From the NCBI RefSeq assembly GCF_950295315.1, contig NC_080177.1, positions 84,961,123 through 85,025,122 on the forward strand: 64,000 bases of DNA, in the 5' to 3' direction. Of the stretch, positions 32,040 to 43,064 are shown piece by piece; position 1 is the stretch's first letter, and the number at the start of each line of letters is the position of its first letter. The DNA is from Erinaceus europaeus (taxonomy: Eukaryota; Chordata; Mammalia; Eulipotyphla; Erinaceidae). The position numbers were made by a program, and so were the translations under genes. Below the pieces are notes generated by a model. That model was given only the letters and a program-made list of their open reading frames with translations, was not told the origin of the DNA and did no database searches.

Positions 32040-32240
32040 TTAACTTTATTTTATTTGATAGATGAGAGAGAAATTGAGATGTGGAGATAGAGAGGGAGAG
32101 AGAGACAGAGTGACCCCTGCAGCCCTGCTTCACCACTTGTGAGGCTGTCCCCCTGCAGGTGGGGACTGGGGGCTTGAACCTGGGTCCTTGTGCCCTGTCA
32201 CCTGTGCACTCAACCAGGGGTGCCACTGCCTGCCTCCCCC
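32040..32240 (-). mobile_element. Group B SINE
   Basis: TTTATTTGATAGATGAGAGAG, CCCTGCAGCCCTGCTTCACCAC, GCTGTCCCCCTGCAGGTGGG, GGGGGCTTGAACCTGGG and GTGCCACTGCC in reverse order. Confidence 0.9.
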
Positions 32241-32324
32241 TTTTTATCACTGTAAACTAGTTTTGAATGTCTATGGGTTAGTTGATCATCATTTGTGTTT
32301 GGCTTCTGTTAGTTTGCATCATTT
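32241..32324. other. Spacer
   Basis: Short host DNA between a SINE and the solo LTR. Confidence 0.5.
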
Positions 32325-32807
32325 GGGAACTGCCGGGATAGCCTGAGGGTCCTTCTTCCCGAGCCGGTGCTCTCTGGGTTGGAGAGAACTCAACTGGAGC
32401 CGATCTAGGCTGCTGCATGGGAGAGGGATCAGGAACTCGTGCCGCACCAACTTCCGCAGGAGATACACTCTGGAACTCTCGGAGCCGGAAAGCAATTTCC
32501 AAGTGTCTTTAATCAGAAGAGCAGCTGTTTTTATACTCTCCAAGTAGGGTGGAAACAGGATGTGACATAGAGAGGGTGGAGAGAAAAGTGACTGGTGAAA
32601 ATCAGAGTGTGACAAAGAAGGGATCAGTGTGTGACAAGGAGGGGGTGGAGCAGGAGAGAATCCTATCATTGAACCACCAATGCCCTGGAGTGCTTTATGT
32701 AAAAGTGATTTATGTAAATAGACCAAAGCTTTGGATCAGTAAAATCCCTATATAGGCATATGGTTAAGCAGAAGCCAGGGGGAGCTGGCAACTACCCAAC
32801 AGGGAAC
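32325..32807 (-). mobile_element. Solo ERV class II (ERVK-type) LTR with 6-bp target duplication
   Basis: The LTR is 32331-32801 (471 bp), flanked by GGGAAC at 32325-32330 and 32802-32807. On the minus strand it begins TGTTGGG and ends CCCGGCA, the TG...CA form. A TATA box (TATAAAAAC, minus strand, 32527-32535) lies just upstream of an ATTAAA polyadenylation signal (32508-32513). Betaretrovirus/IAP-like LTRs share this compact spacing. A 6-bp duplication is typical of class II. No internal viral genes are next to it, so it arose by recombination between two LTRs. The minus frame of 135 codons within it is not a gene. Confidence 0.88.
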
Positions 32808-32969
32808 TTAACGCCGTTCCTTGGCACATCGGTTGTTTCCTTTCATAAATATTTAACATTAGTGCATCTACTTTCTTGTTCGTTGACATTTGAATTTTGC
32901 TAAAGGTGGCATGCTGTGAATGAACCTTCTATAAACTCCTGTGTCCACATTTTTGTGAGGAAATATCAT
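32808..32969. other. Spacer
   Basis: No feature recognised. Confidence 0.4.
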
Positions 32970-33175
32970 TTTTTTAATTTATTTTCCATCACTGGAGTGC
33001 CACTACTCTGGGCTGACTTTTTCAAACAGGAAGAGGGACAGAGAAGCAGAGTCTGAGAGGAAGGAGAGACACCACCACATTGAAGACTCCCTGCACTGCA
33101 CTGGGGGTGGGAGCCAGGTGCAGACCTCAGTGGCAAAGGAAAAGGACCAGGCAGGCCCCTCCCAAGTAAGCTCTC
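32970..33175 (-). mobile_element. SINE-like segment, diverged
   Basis: CACTGGAGTGCCACTACTCTGGGCTGAC, a GA-rich stretch and CTGCACTGGGGGTGGGAGCC resemble an old group B/C copy in reverse. Confidence 0.45.
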
Positions 33176-33540
33176 TTACTGAACTTGCTTTTTTCCGTGG
33201 GGCATATCCTGAGAAGTAGTTTCTAGGCTGAGTGTCAGATACATACCTACCGTTTAAAGAACCTAGCCTGAGAGGGGGGGTGCACATGCACAGAACCTTG
33301 CTGGTGACTGCATGTGGTTTGGGACTGCACCACTAATCTGTAAGTTAGAATTACAATAATAAATGATAATTCTATAACAGGTTATATGATTCCTGTATTT
33401 ACTACATATTGCTTATACATACTATATAATGTTATATATAACATATCATATATTAACTGTATATATTTATATAATGGATAATTAATATATTCAAAATAAG
33501 TATGTTTAAATATAATTATTAATGATTAATAGTAAAGTTT
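33176..33540. other. AT-rich noncoding DNA
   Basis: Very AT-rich from about 33350. No feature. Confidence 0.45.
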
Positions 33541-33867
33541 TAAAGATAATTTAAAATTTTTTAAAGATTGAAAAAAAACTATTTATTCCCTTTTTTTGAC
33601 CTTATTTTATTGTTGTAATTATTGTTGTTATTGATATCATCATTGTTGGATAGGACAGAGAGAAAATGGAGATGAGAGAGGAAGACAGAGAGGGGGAGAG
33701 AAAGACAGACACCTGCAGACCTGCTTCACCGCCTGTGAAGCGACTCCCCTGCAGGTGGGGAGCCGGGGTGGGGGCTCTAACCCGGATCTTTATAATTGTC
33801 CTGTGCTTTGCTCCGCCTGCACTTAACCTACTGCGCTACCGTCCAACTCGCTAAAGATAATTTAAAA
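33541..33867 (-). mobile_element. Group A SINE with 16-bp target duplication
   Basis: TAAAGATAATTTAAAA repeats exactly at 33541-33556 and 33852-33867. The SINE between has the standard body and an altered box B (GGGGCTCTAACCC). Confidence 0.95.
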
Positions 33868-33887
33868 GCAAAAGAACTAACCTACTT

Positions 33888-34690
33888 ATTATTTTATTAA
33901 ACTCTTTTCTTATTGATTAATAATGATCGACAAAACCATAGGATAAGAGGGGTACAAATTCCACACAGTTCCCACCACCAGAGTTCCATGATCCATCCCT
34001 CCTTTGGAAGCTTTCCTATTCTTTGTCCCGCTGGGAGCATGGACCACGATCATTATGAGATGCAGAAGGTGGGAGTTCTGGCTTCTGTAATTGCCTCTCC
34101 ACTGCACCTGGGCATTGGCAGGTGGATCCACACTCCCAGCCTGTTTCTGATTTTCCTTAGTGGGGCAGGGCTCTGGGGAGGTGAGGTTCTGGGACATATT
34201 GGTGAGGTTGCCTGCCCAGGGAAGTCAGGTTGGCATCATGGTAGCATCTCCAATTTGGTGACTGAAAAGCAGTAAGACATAAGGCAAATCAAAGTGTTTA
34301 ATAATTAGGAACCTTAAGGCAAAAATATAGCAGATGAGATTTGAGTATCTGCATTTTGGAAAAAGCTAGCAGGTCTATTTTAGATATATTCCAAGGGGCC
34401 CATGACTTTACTAATTTTTGCCTGAGCCTGACAGCTAACATGCAGATGTGCTAAAGGTATTTTCTATAAAGAGGTGGTGTCAGAGTTGGGAATAGGACTA
34501 GAAAGCTGGATCAGGGAAGAGCGTAGCTCCCAAATCTGGGAAGAGTGTATAAATACCTTTAACTGTAAACCCATTGATTTGATCCGGGAGCCTGTGTGAC
34601 CCCTGCTTCCCTGTAGGTCTGAGCTCCTATTCCGTGGTCACAGCTGGGAACATTCCAGGCTGCGTGACCCACTTATTCTAAGGGTGGTGC
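33888..34690 (-). mobile_element. V-tail repeat, near full-length reference copy
   Basis: It starts with the reversed A-rich end, then ATCGACAAAACCATAGGATAAG. It reaches CACAGCTGGGAACATTCCAGGCTGCGTGACCC at about 34638-34670. The 58.2-58.9 kb copy shares the same order along its whole length. It is noncoding. Confidence 0.88.
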
Positions 34691-35172
34691 CTTTTTACAG
34701 AGTTATGTGAGAATGCCAGTTATTTTACACCTCTGACAACCCAGTATGTGTGTTCTGTCCAAAATTTGAGTTTCCTTGGTTACTAATCAGCTAATCACAC
34801 TGACTATCTTTTCATTTGCTTAATTCTTTTCCATGTTTCTGCCTTTCTGAACAAGATTTACTGTAGAAACCCTTTGCCCATTTTAGACGACTTATCAATT
34901 ATGGATAAAAAGTCCTTTGTGAATATTTTCTCTCATTCTGTGGCTTTCTTTTCATTTTCTTAATGATGGCATTTCATGAGAAATACTTCAAATGTTAATA
35001 AATGCCATTTTAAAATATGTTATTTTATGGTTTTTATCAAATGAGTCTTTCTCTACTTCAAGGCTATGAAGATCTTCTCTTTTTTCATACTCTTGCAATT
35101 AGATATGCTTTCTTTTTGTGCGTGTATTTTGTTTATGTCCCTGGACTTTTGAATCTTTAGAATTATTTTACT
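34691..35172. other. Noncoding DNA, no feature seen
   Basis: AT-rich, no repeat recognised. Confidence 0.4.
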
Positions 35173-35312
35173 GAGGGGTGGGGACATATCTCAGAAGTTT
35201 ATCCATGGAGTTGTATGCTTGATGGCCCAGAGGTGCTAGGTTCTATCACTGCTTCCACTATCTACCAGAGATGAGAGGTGCTCTCATCTCTCTATCTCTC
35301 AAATAAATCTTA
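35173..35312 (+). mobile_element. Group C-like SINE
   Basis: GAGGGGTGGGGACATATCTCAG head, GCTTGATGGCCCAGAGGTGC, GGTTCTATCAC box B remnant, CTCTCATCTCTC body and CAAATAAATC tail. Confidence 0.65.
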
Positions 35313-35469
35313 GAATTTAAATTTATTGAGAAAAGTTAGCCTGCAAATCTTGGTTGAAAAATTCTGACCTTATACTTTTACATTCTATCCTGAATTCCAG
35401 ATCGTCCAACTGATCTCTATAACCCTTCATACTACACACACACACATAGTTATTATAGCTCTATATTAT

Positions 35470-36046
35470 TGTTGAATTTTGTGCCCTGACATCAACCTGA
35501 AGTGAAAAGAGAGACTCATAGACATAATGGAGAAGGTGTACCCAGAGGGACTGCCTCCTGGGTAGTTCTACACAGACAAAGAGACCCACCTATGCAGCCC
35601 TGCACCAAAGTCTGGGCTCCTTTAATTGGTGCTTAGTATACTTACAGCAGAGAAGACAGAAGTTCAAAGCAAGCTAGTCAAGCAGAAACAATTCAGAGCA
35701 GAATGTATGTTCTATGCAACTCTTACAGGAGTGTTCTGATTCCCGTTTCATACTCAGGGCCCAGCTGTACAGACAGCATGTCATCAGCCTTCCATGCTTA
35801 TCATCCACCCTGCTGTCCTGACCTTTTGCTAAAGGAAGCATGGTTCTCACCAGAGGTGCAGGGGAGACTATAGCCCCTGGGAGTCTTTGCTCCAGACCAT
35901 TCTTTCTGTGACAGACAACATGCACCCACCTTACCCCAGGCCGCAAGAACTAGAGTGAAGTCCATAGTTCACGTGCGCCATTAAGTGAGCTCAAAGTCAC
36001 TCTCTACACAGGCTTATTCCCAGCCCTTCTTTCTGTGTTCTCAACA
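35470..36046 (-). mobile_element. Possible LTR, uncertain ends
   Basis: On the minus strand the segment begins TGTTGAGAACAC. It carries CACCAATTAAAGGAG, a possible polyadenylation signal, about 400 bp in, and then ends in a GTCTCTTTGTCTGTG...CTCTGGGTACACC region. This organisation is LTR-like. No target duplication was found. The 90-codon minus frame at 35674-35946 is not convincing. Confidence 0.38.
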
Positions 36047-36831
36047 TATGATGGATTTCAATTAATTAGTATAAGTTGTAAGAATTTATTTTCTTTCACA
36101 AGATTACCTTGGCTTTTCGAGGTCATTCACAACTCAGTATTAATGAGCTTAATCATCAGCTTCTCAAATTGTCCCAGAAAGTTTTTTTGACTTTTGGGAG
36201 TAAATGCTTTCAACCTATAGATCTGTTTGCAGTTAATATTTAAATAATATTGAGTTTTCTGCTGAGTGAACATGGTATCTCTTTATTTAATTTCTTTTAA
36301 CAACGTTTTCTAGACTTTAGATATGTTATAAACTTTGCAGTAAATGTTGATTTCTTTTTTTCACTATTGTGAAGGGAGCGTTTATATTCTATCAGTTGTT
36401 CACCATTACTATATTATGTGAACATGATTATGTATCTTAATTCTGGGGCATTCATTGGCATTCTACAAAAAAAAAAGGTCACAACTGAAACAGATAATAG
36501 CTAATTTGATCACACAATATAGAGGCTGAGATCTAACAATTATTCACCTGCAAGTCAGAGACCTAAAATGTTGGTAGCATATTTTCAGTCTAAATCTAAA
36601 GACTAGGGACATCCAACACAGAAAACTAAGCTTTCAGAAAGAGGAAACATTCTCCCATCTTTCTGTTCCTTTCTGAACCTCAGTAGATTAAATGACAATC
36701 TGTTTGCTAGTTCTACACACTTGTGTAAATCTCACCCAGAAACATCCTTACAGACACCTGCAGAAATAATGTTTCACCAAGTAGCAGGCACTCCTTAATT
36801 CAGACAAGTTGCCATAAAAAACTAAACACTA
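36047..36831. other. AT-rich noncoding DNA, no feature seen
   Basis: No repeat or gene recognised. Short A-run at 36468-36477. Confidence 0.4.
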
Positions 36832-37080
36832 AAAAGTTCATCCTTGTGCGGGCTAGTGTTGGCACACCTGGTTAAACACACACATTATAGTGTGTAAGGA
36901 CTCAGGTTCAAGCCCCTGGTCCCCGCCTGCAGGGAGGAAGCTTCATGAGTGCTGAAGCAGGACTGCAGGTATCTCTGTCTCTCTTCTTGTCTGTCCTCTC
37001 CTTCCGTCTCAGTTTCGCTGTATCTCTATCCAATAATAAAGAAATAAATAAAAATATAACTTACAAAAGTTCACCCTTGT
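36832..37080 (+). mobile_element. Group B SINE with 16-bp target duplication
   Basis: AAAAGTTCATCCTTGT (36832-36847) and AAAAGTTCACCCTTGT (37065-37080) differ at one base. The SINE has a GGTTCAAGCCCC box B and an AATAATAAAGAAATAAATAAA tail. Confidence 0.93.
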
Positions 37081-37984
37081 CATCTTGGTGTCGACAGCTA
37101 TGTTCTCGAGCAGTAGTTGATTTCCAAGTAAATAATAGGAGGTTCTACCTAACGTGAAGCCACTCTTCTGTGCACAAATGTAAGTATCCCACCTCCTCCT
37201 GAAGACAAGAGGCCAAGCCCATGGGTGATGGTCCTCTTCTTCCTGGCATCCTATAGCATAGTGTGTTTAATATAAACTTCAAAATGCTTAGCTCCCTGGA
37301 AGGTGACATGCGGGTAGAGCCCAGGACCTACACATTGCAGGGAAGTTCCATTCGCTTGTTACAACTTTCCAAGTCATGTTCTTTCCAGGTCTCTGACCAT
37401 CCAGCTTCCTAGTGGCTTGTGTCTGTTGATAGGTGCCATGTGTAAGGCTATCATTTGTCTACTCTCTCCCCAGGCAAAATGAACAAACAGCCAAGTGTAT
37501 TTCTTGGAGTCTTACCCAGTAGGAAGATTTACCTTCTCAATAATTATTCATGGATGTTGTAAAAAAAAAAAAAAAGAGAAAGAGAGAGCTATATATAGAG
37601 AGAGAGCTAGAGAAGTTGTTTACACATGATGACTGTGCAGAATAGTCCCCTCAGGCTAGTCTTTGGCCATGTGTGCGGGCTGGGAGACGGCCCTGTCAGG
37701 AGAATGGGGAGCCTGCACTGCTAGGTCACCTGGAGAACACACTTGTGTTTTCAGAGTCCATCGTGTGGCTGTTTCCACTTGGTGATAGGCGCTGCTGTGT
37801 CTCCCCAACTTTGAGTCTGCTCAGACAACAGCCAGTTCATATCGCACATCTGATCTGATGCTAACATGGTCACCCACCGGGAAACATTCAAGTCTCCACG
37901 GAGGCCCAGTAGCAGATCAAGAATGTTTTTGTGTTGTTGCTTGGTTGGTTTATTTTATTTTTATTTATTTTTTTAACTTAAAAC
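37081..37984. other. Noncoding DNA
   Basis: An A-run at 37561-37575 is followed by a GA/TA-rich tract. Nothing else recognised. Confidence 0.4.
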
Positions 37985-38108
37985 ATTTTTTTTTTACCAG
38001 TATACTGCTTAACTCTGGCTGATGGTGGTGCTGGAGACTGAGACCGGGACCTTGGAGCCTCAGACATGACAGTCTTTTGCAGAACCATTATATTATCTCC
38101 ACAACTCC
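37985..38108 (-). mobile_element. Group C SINE
   Basis: ACCAGTATACTGCTTAACTCTGG, GGTGCTGGAGACTGAGACCGGG, GCCTCAGACATGACAGTCTTTTGC and ATTATATTATCTCC in reverse order. Confidence 0.8.
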
Positions 38109-38444
38109 TAGAATGATTTCTAAAAGACACGTAGTAATCTGTGTAAGACATCAAGATTTTGAGCCAAAATTCAGAAGTCCTATGCCGTGACTCGTAGAAA
38201 GGGTCCCGCCAAGTACTTGGAAGAACATGTCTGTCTACCACGGACACTTCAGATACCGCTGGATGTGCAGAATCATATGGTCCCAGGACTAGAGGAGCTT
38301 GCATAGAGCCTGCTGTAGTGTAATCTTAGGTTCTGGACTGCATAGCAGTTCTGAGTCTCATAACAGGGTCAGAGCGACGCACTGAAATGACAGCTGTGTA
38401 GACTCTAACACCCAAACTGGACCTGTAAGCATTGTTCCTTTCTT
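38109..38444. other. Unique DNA
   Basis: No repeat recognised. A 108-codon minus frame (37978-38304) runs into the SINE and is not credible. Confidence 0.4.
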
Positions 38445-39464
38445 TTAGTTATAGAAGAAATAGCAATTACATGGGACAGCTGATACTTCCCCTTGGAATA
38501 AATAGCTTACCACAGCCATCTCACTGAGCTCTGAGAAGCTCCAAAGAGAGATTCCTGACTTTTTGTCAAGTTTAATCCCTACCCATTGACACACAACTCT
38601 TTGATCAATAAGTCTAGGGTATATATTAAAGGCATTAACAGAGTCAGTGGCTAGTAATCCCCCAAAGCTGTGATCTTTTTCTCCCAGTGCACAAGTACTT
38701 GCACTTGTGGGGACTCTTGGTCCCTTGGGGAAAAGCTCGTTCCATCTTTCCGCCATACTTGCCTTGTTTGAAAGCAGCTGACTTCCTTAAGCTTTCAGTT
38801 GCTACATTTCATTCAATTTGGGGGGAATTTTGTCATCATTGCTGAAAATACATTTGCCTGTTAACTTCTCATCCAAATCTTCCGAGACTCCAATTTTACC
38901 GTTTGATTTTAAATCACTTTCCCATAAATGCCGGCAATTCTGTTTGCTCATTATGAAAGTATCTTCCCTTATCTTATTAATAACGTTTATGTAGTGTCCC
39001 AAAATTCTCTAATAGTTCTGACGTTAGGTCACTTTGAAACGGACTTGTCTCCATTGCCCTTTATTTTGAGAAGAAGTGACATCTTTCTGGTCCTTTTCAG
39101 AAAGCTGTCTTATCACAGAAATCTGAATGTCAACTCTGGAATGTATCACATTACCCTTACAAGTGCTGATGATTTGTTTCAGCAGGTGGTGAACTCGCGG
39201 TTCATACTGCATATTCAGAACCACAGTTCTATCTCATCCCTATCTTACCTGCACAACTGTGTGAGTCGTTGCGTATACACTGCTCCGTGTGAGCCAAAGG
39301 CTTGGGCAGAGTTTATTCATGTGGCCGAGAACTGTCTTTCTCTGACTTCCTCTGTTTCCCCAGAAGCAATGGTTCCCTGGGTTTCCGATAGTTATTGTTG
39401 ACTCAGAGTTTATTGCCTGCTCCATTATGCTAGAAATACAGAGAGCTTTAGCAGTGAATTTCAC
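38445..39464 (-). pseudogene. Low-stop minus frame in repeat-free DNA, possible decayed coding sequence
   Basis: Four open stretches (39464-39240, 39224-39024, 39002-38802, 38756-38445) lie in one reading frame. Over about 340 codons only about six stops interrupt them, fewer than expected for AT-rich noncoding DNA. Composition is mixed, with charged stretches such as LSEKDQKDVTSS and SEDLDEKLTGK. I recognise no family. A CAG|GTAAGA sequence (minus strand, near 39240) matches a splice donor. An overlapping plus frame of 157 codons (38928-39401) is equally unrecognised. This could be a decayed pseudogene or exon, or chance. Confidence 0.25.
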
Positions 39465-39504
39465 ATACTCATTTTATTGCCACAGTTCTGACCAGTCCTC
39501 ATAG

Positions 39505-39573
39505 AAGCTAACAACAACTACACTGTAAACCATTAACTGGCCCCCCACCATAAAGTAGAAAGAGAAAGAAAGA
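39505..39573 (+). mobile_element. L1 extreme 3' end
   Basis: CTACACTGTAAACCATTAACTGG, CCCCCACCATAAAGTAGAAAGAGAAAG parallels the end of the L1 at 17.2 kb (TAACTGTAAACCATTACCCCC). Confidence 0.65.
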
Positions 39574-39589
39574 GTTAACTATAGTGCAG

Positions 39590-39728
39590 GCAATGGCACA
39601 ATGGGGAGAGCAGGGGACTTGCAAGTTTGAGGTCCCAAGTTTGATTCTCAGCATCCCATGTACAAGAATGACACTCTGATGCTACCTCAAGTAAATGAAT
39701 GAATAAATAAATATGTAAATAAATAACA
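39590..39728 (+). mobile_element. Group C-like SINE
   Basis: GCAGGCAATGGCACAATGGGGAGAGC head, GACTTGCAAGTTTGAGGTCCC, AGTTTGATTCTC box B, then a GAATGAATAAATAAATATG tail. Confidence 0.75.
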
Positions 39729-39957
39729 GTACTGTCCATTCTCAGCCTGGACCAATTTGCAAAATCTCCTTTGATTTATTTATTTTCCAGCCCCTCACAC
39801 TCTTCTTTTTGAATTTTACTATGTGTTATAGGTGTTAATCTGCAGCAATATTTCCGTATGTTATACTCAGCTATTCTGCTGTTTAGGTATTTAAAGCTAT
39901 GAACTAATAATTAATTTCTAGAAAATACAAAAATATTATAATATAGGAAGACATTCT

Positions 39958-40100
39958 CTCTTTTTTAAGTTATTTGTTTATTCAGGAGAAATATAGGAAG
40001 AGAGAAAGAACCAGATATCACTCTGGTACATGTGCTACCAGGGATTGAACTCAGGATCTCATGTTTGAGAATCTAATGCTTTATCCACTGTGCCACCTGG
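39958..40100 (-). mobile_element. Group C SINE
   Basis: Close relative of 7990-8142: GAAAGAACCAGATATCACTCTGGTACATGTGCTACC, GGGATTGAACTCAGG and ATGCTTTATCCACTGTGCCACC. Confidence 0.82.
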
Positions 40101-40103
40101 GAA

Positions 40104-40813
40104 GTTGCTGGTACTCATGTGGGGGATCTCACAGCAGAAGTGAGCCATGCTATTGACCTCTTGTGTTAACTCTAGTGGCTAACAACAGGAAAAGACCAGG
40201 AGACCATTTAGACACAAATGATCTGTTTATTGTACAGAAAGCAGAGTTTAAATAGCAGAAGGGAACAAAGGACATTTTTCACATGTGTCAGTAAGGGTGG
40301 GCTTTGGAAGGTCAGAACCCCCATGGTGAAGATTCTAAGGAATTGGTAGTGGTAGAGGGGAGAGTTGCAGAATGATTAGTGGCAATTGGGTAAGAGAGTC
40401 TATTAGCTGAAGGTGTTTAGAAGGACATGTTAATTGTCTCAACAAGGGAGAAGTAGACAGAGAGGAGCCTTGAAGGAAGATAGAGGAGTTAGATCAAAGT
40501 GGAGGAGGGGTTTAAGGAAATAGGAAGGAAGAGCCTTTTGGTCAAGGCAGAATGGTGGTTCTATGTGGAATATGTGTGATCACAGCAAGTGAACTATAGG
40601 GAACTTTAAGCAGGAAAACTATTTGGTTTATAACAAGGAAATGAGTTCAGTGTTAGGGAATGTAGGTTCCTGTGATGCTTGGGAGACTGACAAGGGGAAA
40701 CTGAGTCAGGAAGGCTTTTCCCTCCTGGAAGGGAGAGGCTGACAGGTGGGGTATCTGTCCAGACCTCCATCTTTATGATGGGAGTTCCCGTATGCTCTTA
40801 CCATGATTTCACA
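40104..40813 (-). mobile_element. Probable ERV class I-like LTR
   Basis: Minus-strand reading begins TGTGAAATCATGG. A TATA-like CTATTTAAA (40246-40254) and an AATAAA signal (complement TTTATT at 40226-40231) lie near the distal end. The final sequence is TCTAAATGGTCTCCTGGTC...GATCCCCCACATGAGTACCAGCA. That order and signal spacing fit a gammaretrovirus-like LTR. The right end TG is at 40813. The left end is uncertain and no matching target duplication was seen. No internal viral genes are present. Confidence 0.55.
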
Positions 40814-41374
40814 ATTAACCCCACAGGAAGTAATTCTCTTAGTCCTTTGAGAAATTAAGACACTCAGCATTGAATACACCTTCAGTAATATCTAATATAA
40901 CCTCTGTGATCTCCCAGGATGCTTCCAGGATAATGGAGCTAAAGATGGGCTTGGGACCTCCAGTGCGCCTGTGCATCATGGCACACACACAGCATCTGTG
41001 TGTACGTGCAGGATTCCGTGAGGAATATAGGAACAGAAGGAAAGCTGTAGGGAAACCTTACTGGAGAGAAGAACATATGAGAATGTTGACAAAGATTTTC
41101 AAGCTTTAGGTAATGAGCTCCCAGGTTTAAGATGAGAGTAGTAATAGCAGGAAAAATATTCATAGTAATCATGGTTAATGTTTAGTGTTCTTCTGTGCTA
41201 AATTCTCTACAGATCAAAGGTAACCCCTTTGATGTTGCTATAAAAGGGAGTCTTCTTTATCTCCATTAACTGGTGGGAGATCTAGGAGTAGAATGATTAG
41301 CTGATTTTGTCCAATATGGTCAGATATCAGAGAGCATGCATTTAAATGCAATTTTGGATATTTACTAGTTTCCC
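40814..41374. other. Noncoding DNA, no feature seen
   Basis: No repeat or gene recognised. Confidence 0.4.
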
Positions 41375-41379
41375 CTCTT

Positions 41380-41575
41380 CATTTTAACTTTATTTTATAT
41401 ATAAGGCAATGGGCAGAAAAATAAAGAAGAGAGAGAGAGAGAGGAGGGAGACCTCCTGTAGCAACGCTCCACTGCCTGTGAAGATTCCCTCCTGCAGTTG
41501 GGGACAGGAACTGGAACCCTGGTCCTGGCACGTAGCAGTGCGTGTTTGCTTCTGGATGTACCACCACCTGGAACC
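41380..41575 (-). mobile_element. Group B SINE
   Basis: Reverse order with a GA-rich body, CCTCCTGTAGCAACGCTCCACTGCC, GATTCCCTCCTGCAGTTGGGG, GGAACTGGAACCC (diverged box B) and GTACCACCACCTGGAACC. Confidence 0.82.
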
Positions 41576-42046
41576 TTTGTATTTTTAATATGCCACAAAT
41601 CAGATGTTTGACTGAATGTATCAGTGGAGTGCTTACCCAGTGATTCTCAGCATACTGCTCTCCAGGATGCATTAGGAGAGCTTGCTAGCCTTTTGCTGGT
41701 GTCCCTCGTTCATGAGTCAGGTAAGATGCTACACCTGAAAGGACAGACATTTCAGTCAACACTCATGATTTTGTCAGTAAATCTGGTGTGTGTGTGATCC
41801 CAAGTGCAGAATCTCTGTGCCAGGAGTTGACCTTGTGAAGATGCTGGTGAAAGGTATTTTCGTCAGCAGTTGGTAGAGACCAAGAAGGTGGTGGTGGGCA
41901 TAGATCGTTGTGTAAGAGGTGCTGCATCAGCACCTACATGGACTCCTGCCATGCTGGGTAGCAGCCAGCCGCCAGAGTCATAGAAACAGACGGGGGTGAG
42001 GGCTACACATGAATTGACCAAATGCACTGTGAAGATTCACATTGTT
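41576..42046. other. Noncoding DNA, no feature seen
   Basis: No repeat or gene recognised. Confidence 0.4.
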
Positions 42047-42325
42047 TTTAAATGTCTTTATTGGGCAATTAATGTTTTACATTCAACAGTAAATACAATA
42101 GTTTGCACATGCATAACATTCCCCAGTTTCCCATATAACAATACAACCCCCACTAGGTCCTCTGTCATCCTTCTTGGATCTGTATTCTCCCCACCCACCC
42201 ACCCCGGAGTCTTTTACTTTGGTGTGATATGCCAAGTCCAGTTCAGGTTCTACTTGTGTTTCCTCTTCTGATCTTGTTTTTCAACTTCTGTCTGAGAGTG
42301 AGATCATCCCATATTCATCCTGAAA
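42047..42325 (-). mobile_element. L1 3' end fragment
   Basis: Reverse complement of the 61.8-62.09 kb L1 3' end, very similar: TTTATTGGGCAATTAATG (tail side), ACCCCCACTAGGTCCTCTGTCATCC, and CTGAGAGTGAGATCATCCC at the inner end. It is truncated. Confidence 0.93.
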
Positions 42326-42554
42326 TTTTAGATTGATTTTTTTTTAATAAAAAAGAATCACTGCTACTCAGTAGTGACTTTGAATAAACTTTGCACCTTC
42401 CTCTGTTTTGCAAATTAGAATATAATTCGTCAACTGGATAGAGGTTATTTCTGAGGCCATTTGGATTTTAAATCTTCTTCCTGCTTTTTTTCTCAGTTAT
42501 ACATTTATATTTTTTGTTTGTTCGATTCTCCCTCTAATGTAAAGAATGAGTATT
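42326..42554. other. Spacer
   Basis: No feature recognised. Confidence 0.4.
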
Positions 42555-42692
42555 AGGGGCCAGGTGGTGGTTACCTGGTTAAACGCACATGTCACCATGT
42601 GCAAGGATCTGGGTTCAAGCCCCCACTCCCCACCTGCAGTGGGAATGCTTCCCAAGCATTGAAACAGGTCTGTAGGTGCCTATCTTTCTATT
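42555..42692 (+). mobile_element. Group B SINE, 3' truncated
   Basis: GGGGCCAGGTGGTGGTTACC head with GGGTTCAAGCCCC box B. The CT body stops early at about 42690. Confidence 0.82.
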
Positions 42693-42842
42693 TCCTATTA
42701 GTGAGTGGACTTGTGATTTCTTCAGTCTAATTCTCTCTGCCTGAGCTATCTTGGTACACTTTGTGATTTCTTTGAGGCCCTGCTGCTCCATCTGTAAAAT
42801 GGGACAGTAACAGTGAATGCTGGGAAAGATAGCAGTGGGAAT

Positions 42843-43064
42843 CGGGGCCAGAAGGTGGCACACCTGGCTGAGTGCACATACTACAGTGTGCAGAGACCCA
42901 GGTTCAAGCCCCTGGTCCCCAGCTGCAGGGGGAATTCTTCATAAGTGGTAAAGCAGGGCTGCAGGTATTTCTCTGTTTCTCTTCCTCTGTGGCTCCCCCT
43001 TCCCTCTCAATTTCTCTCCGTCTGTGTCCAATAAATAAAGATAATAATAACAAAATTTTAAAAG
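42843..43064 (+). mobile_element. Group B SINE
   Basis: GGGGCCAGAAGGTGGCACACC head, GGTTCAAGCCCC box B, CAGCTGCAGGGGG, CT-rich body and CAATAAATAAAGATAATAATAAC tail. Confidence 0.92.

Noticed and set aside
32319..32726. 135-codon minus frame
   Set aside because: It falls inside the solo LTR, whose TG...CA ends and target duplication explain the sequence.
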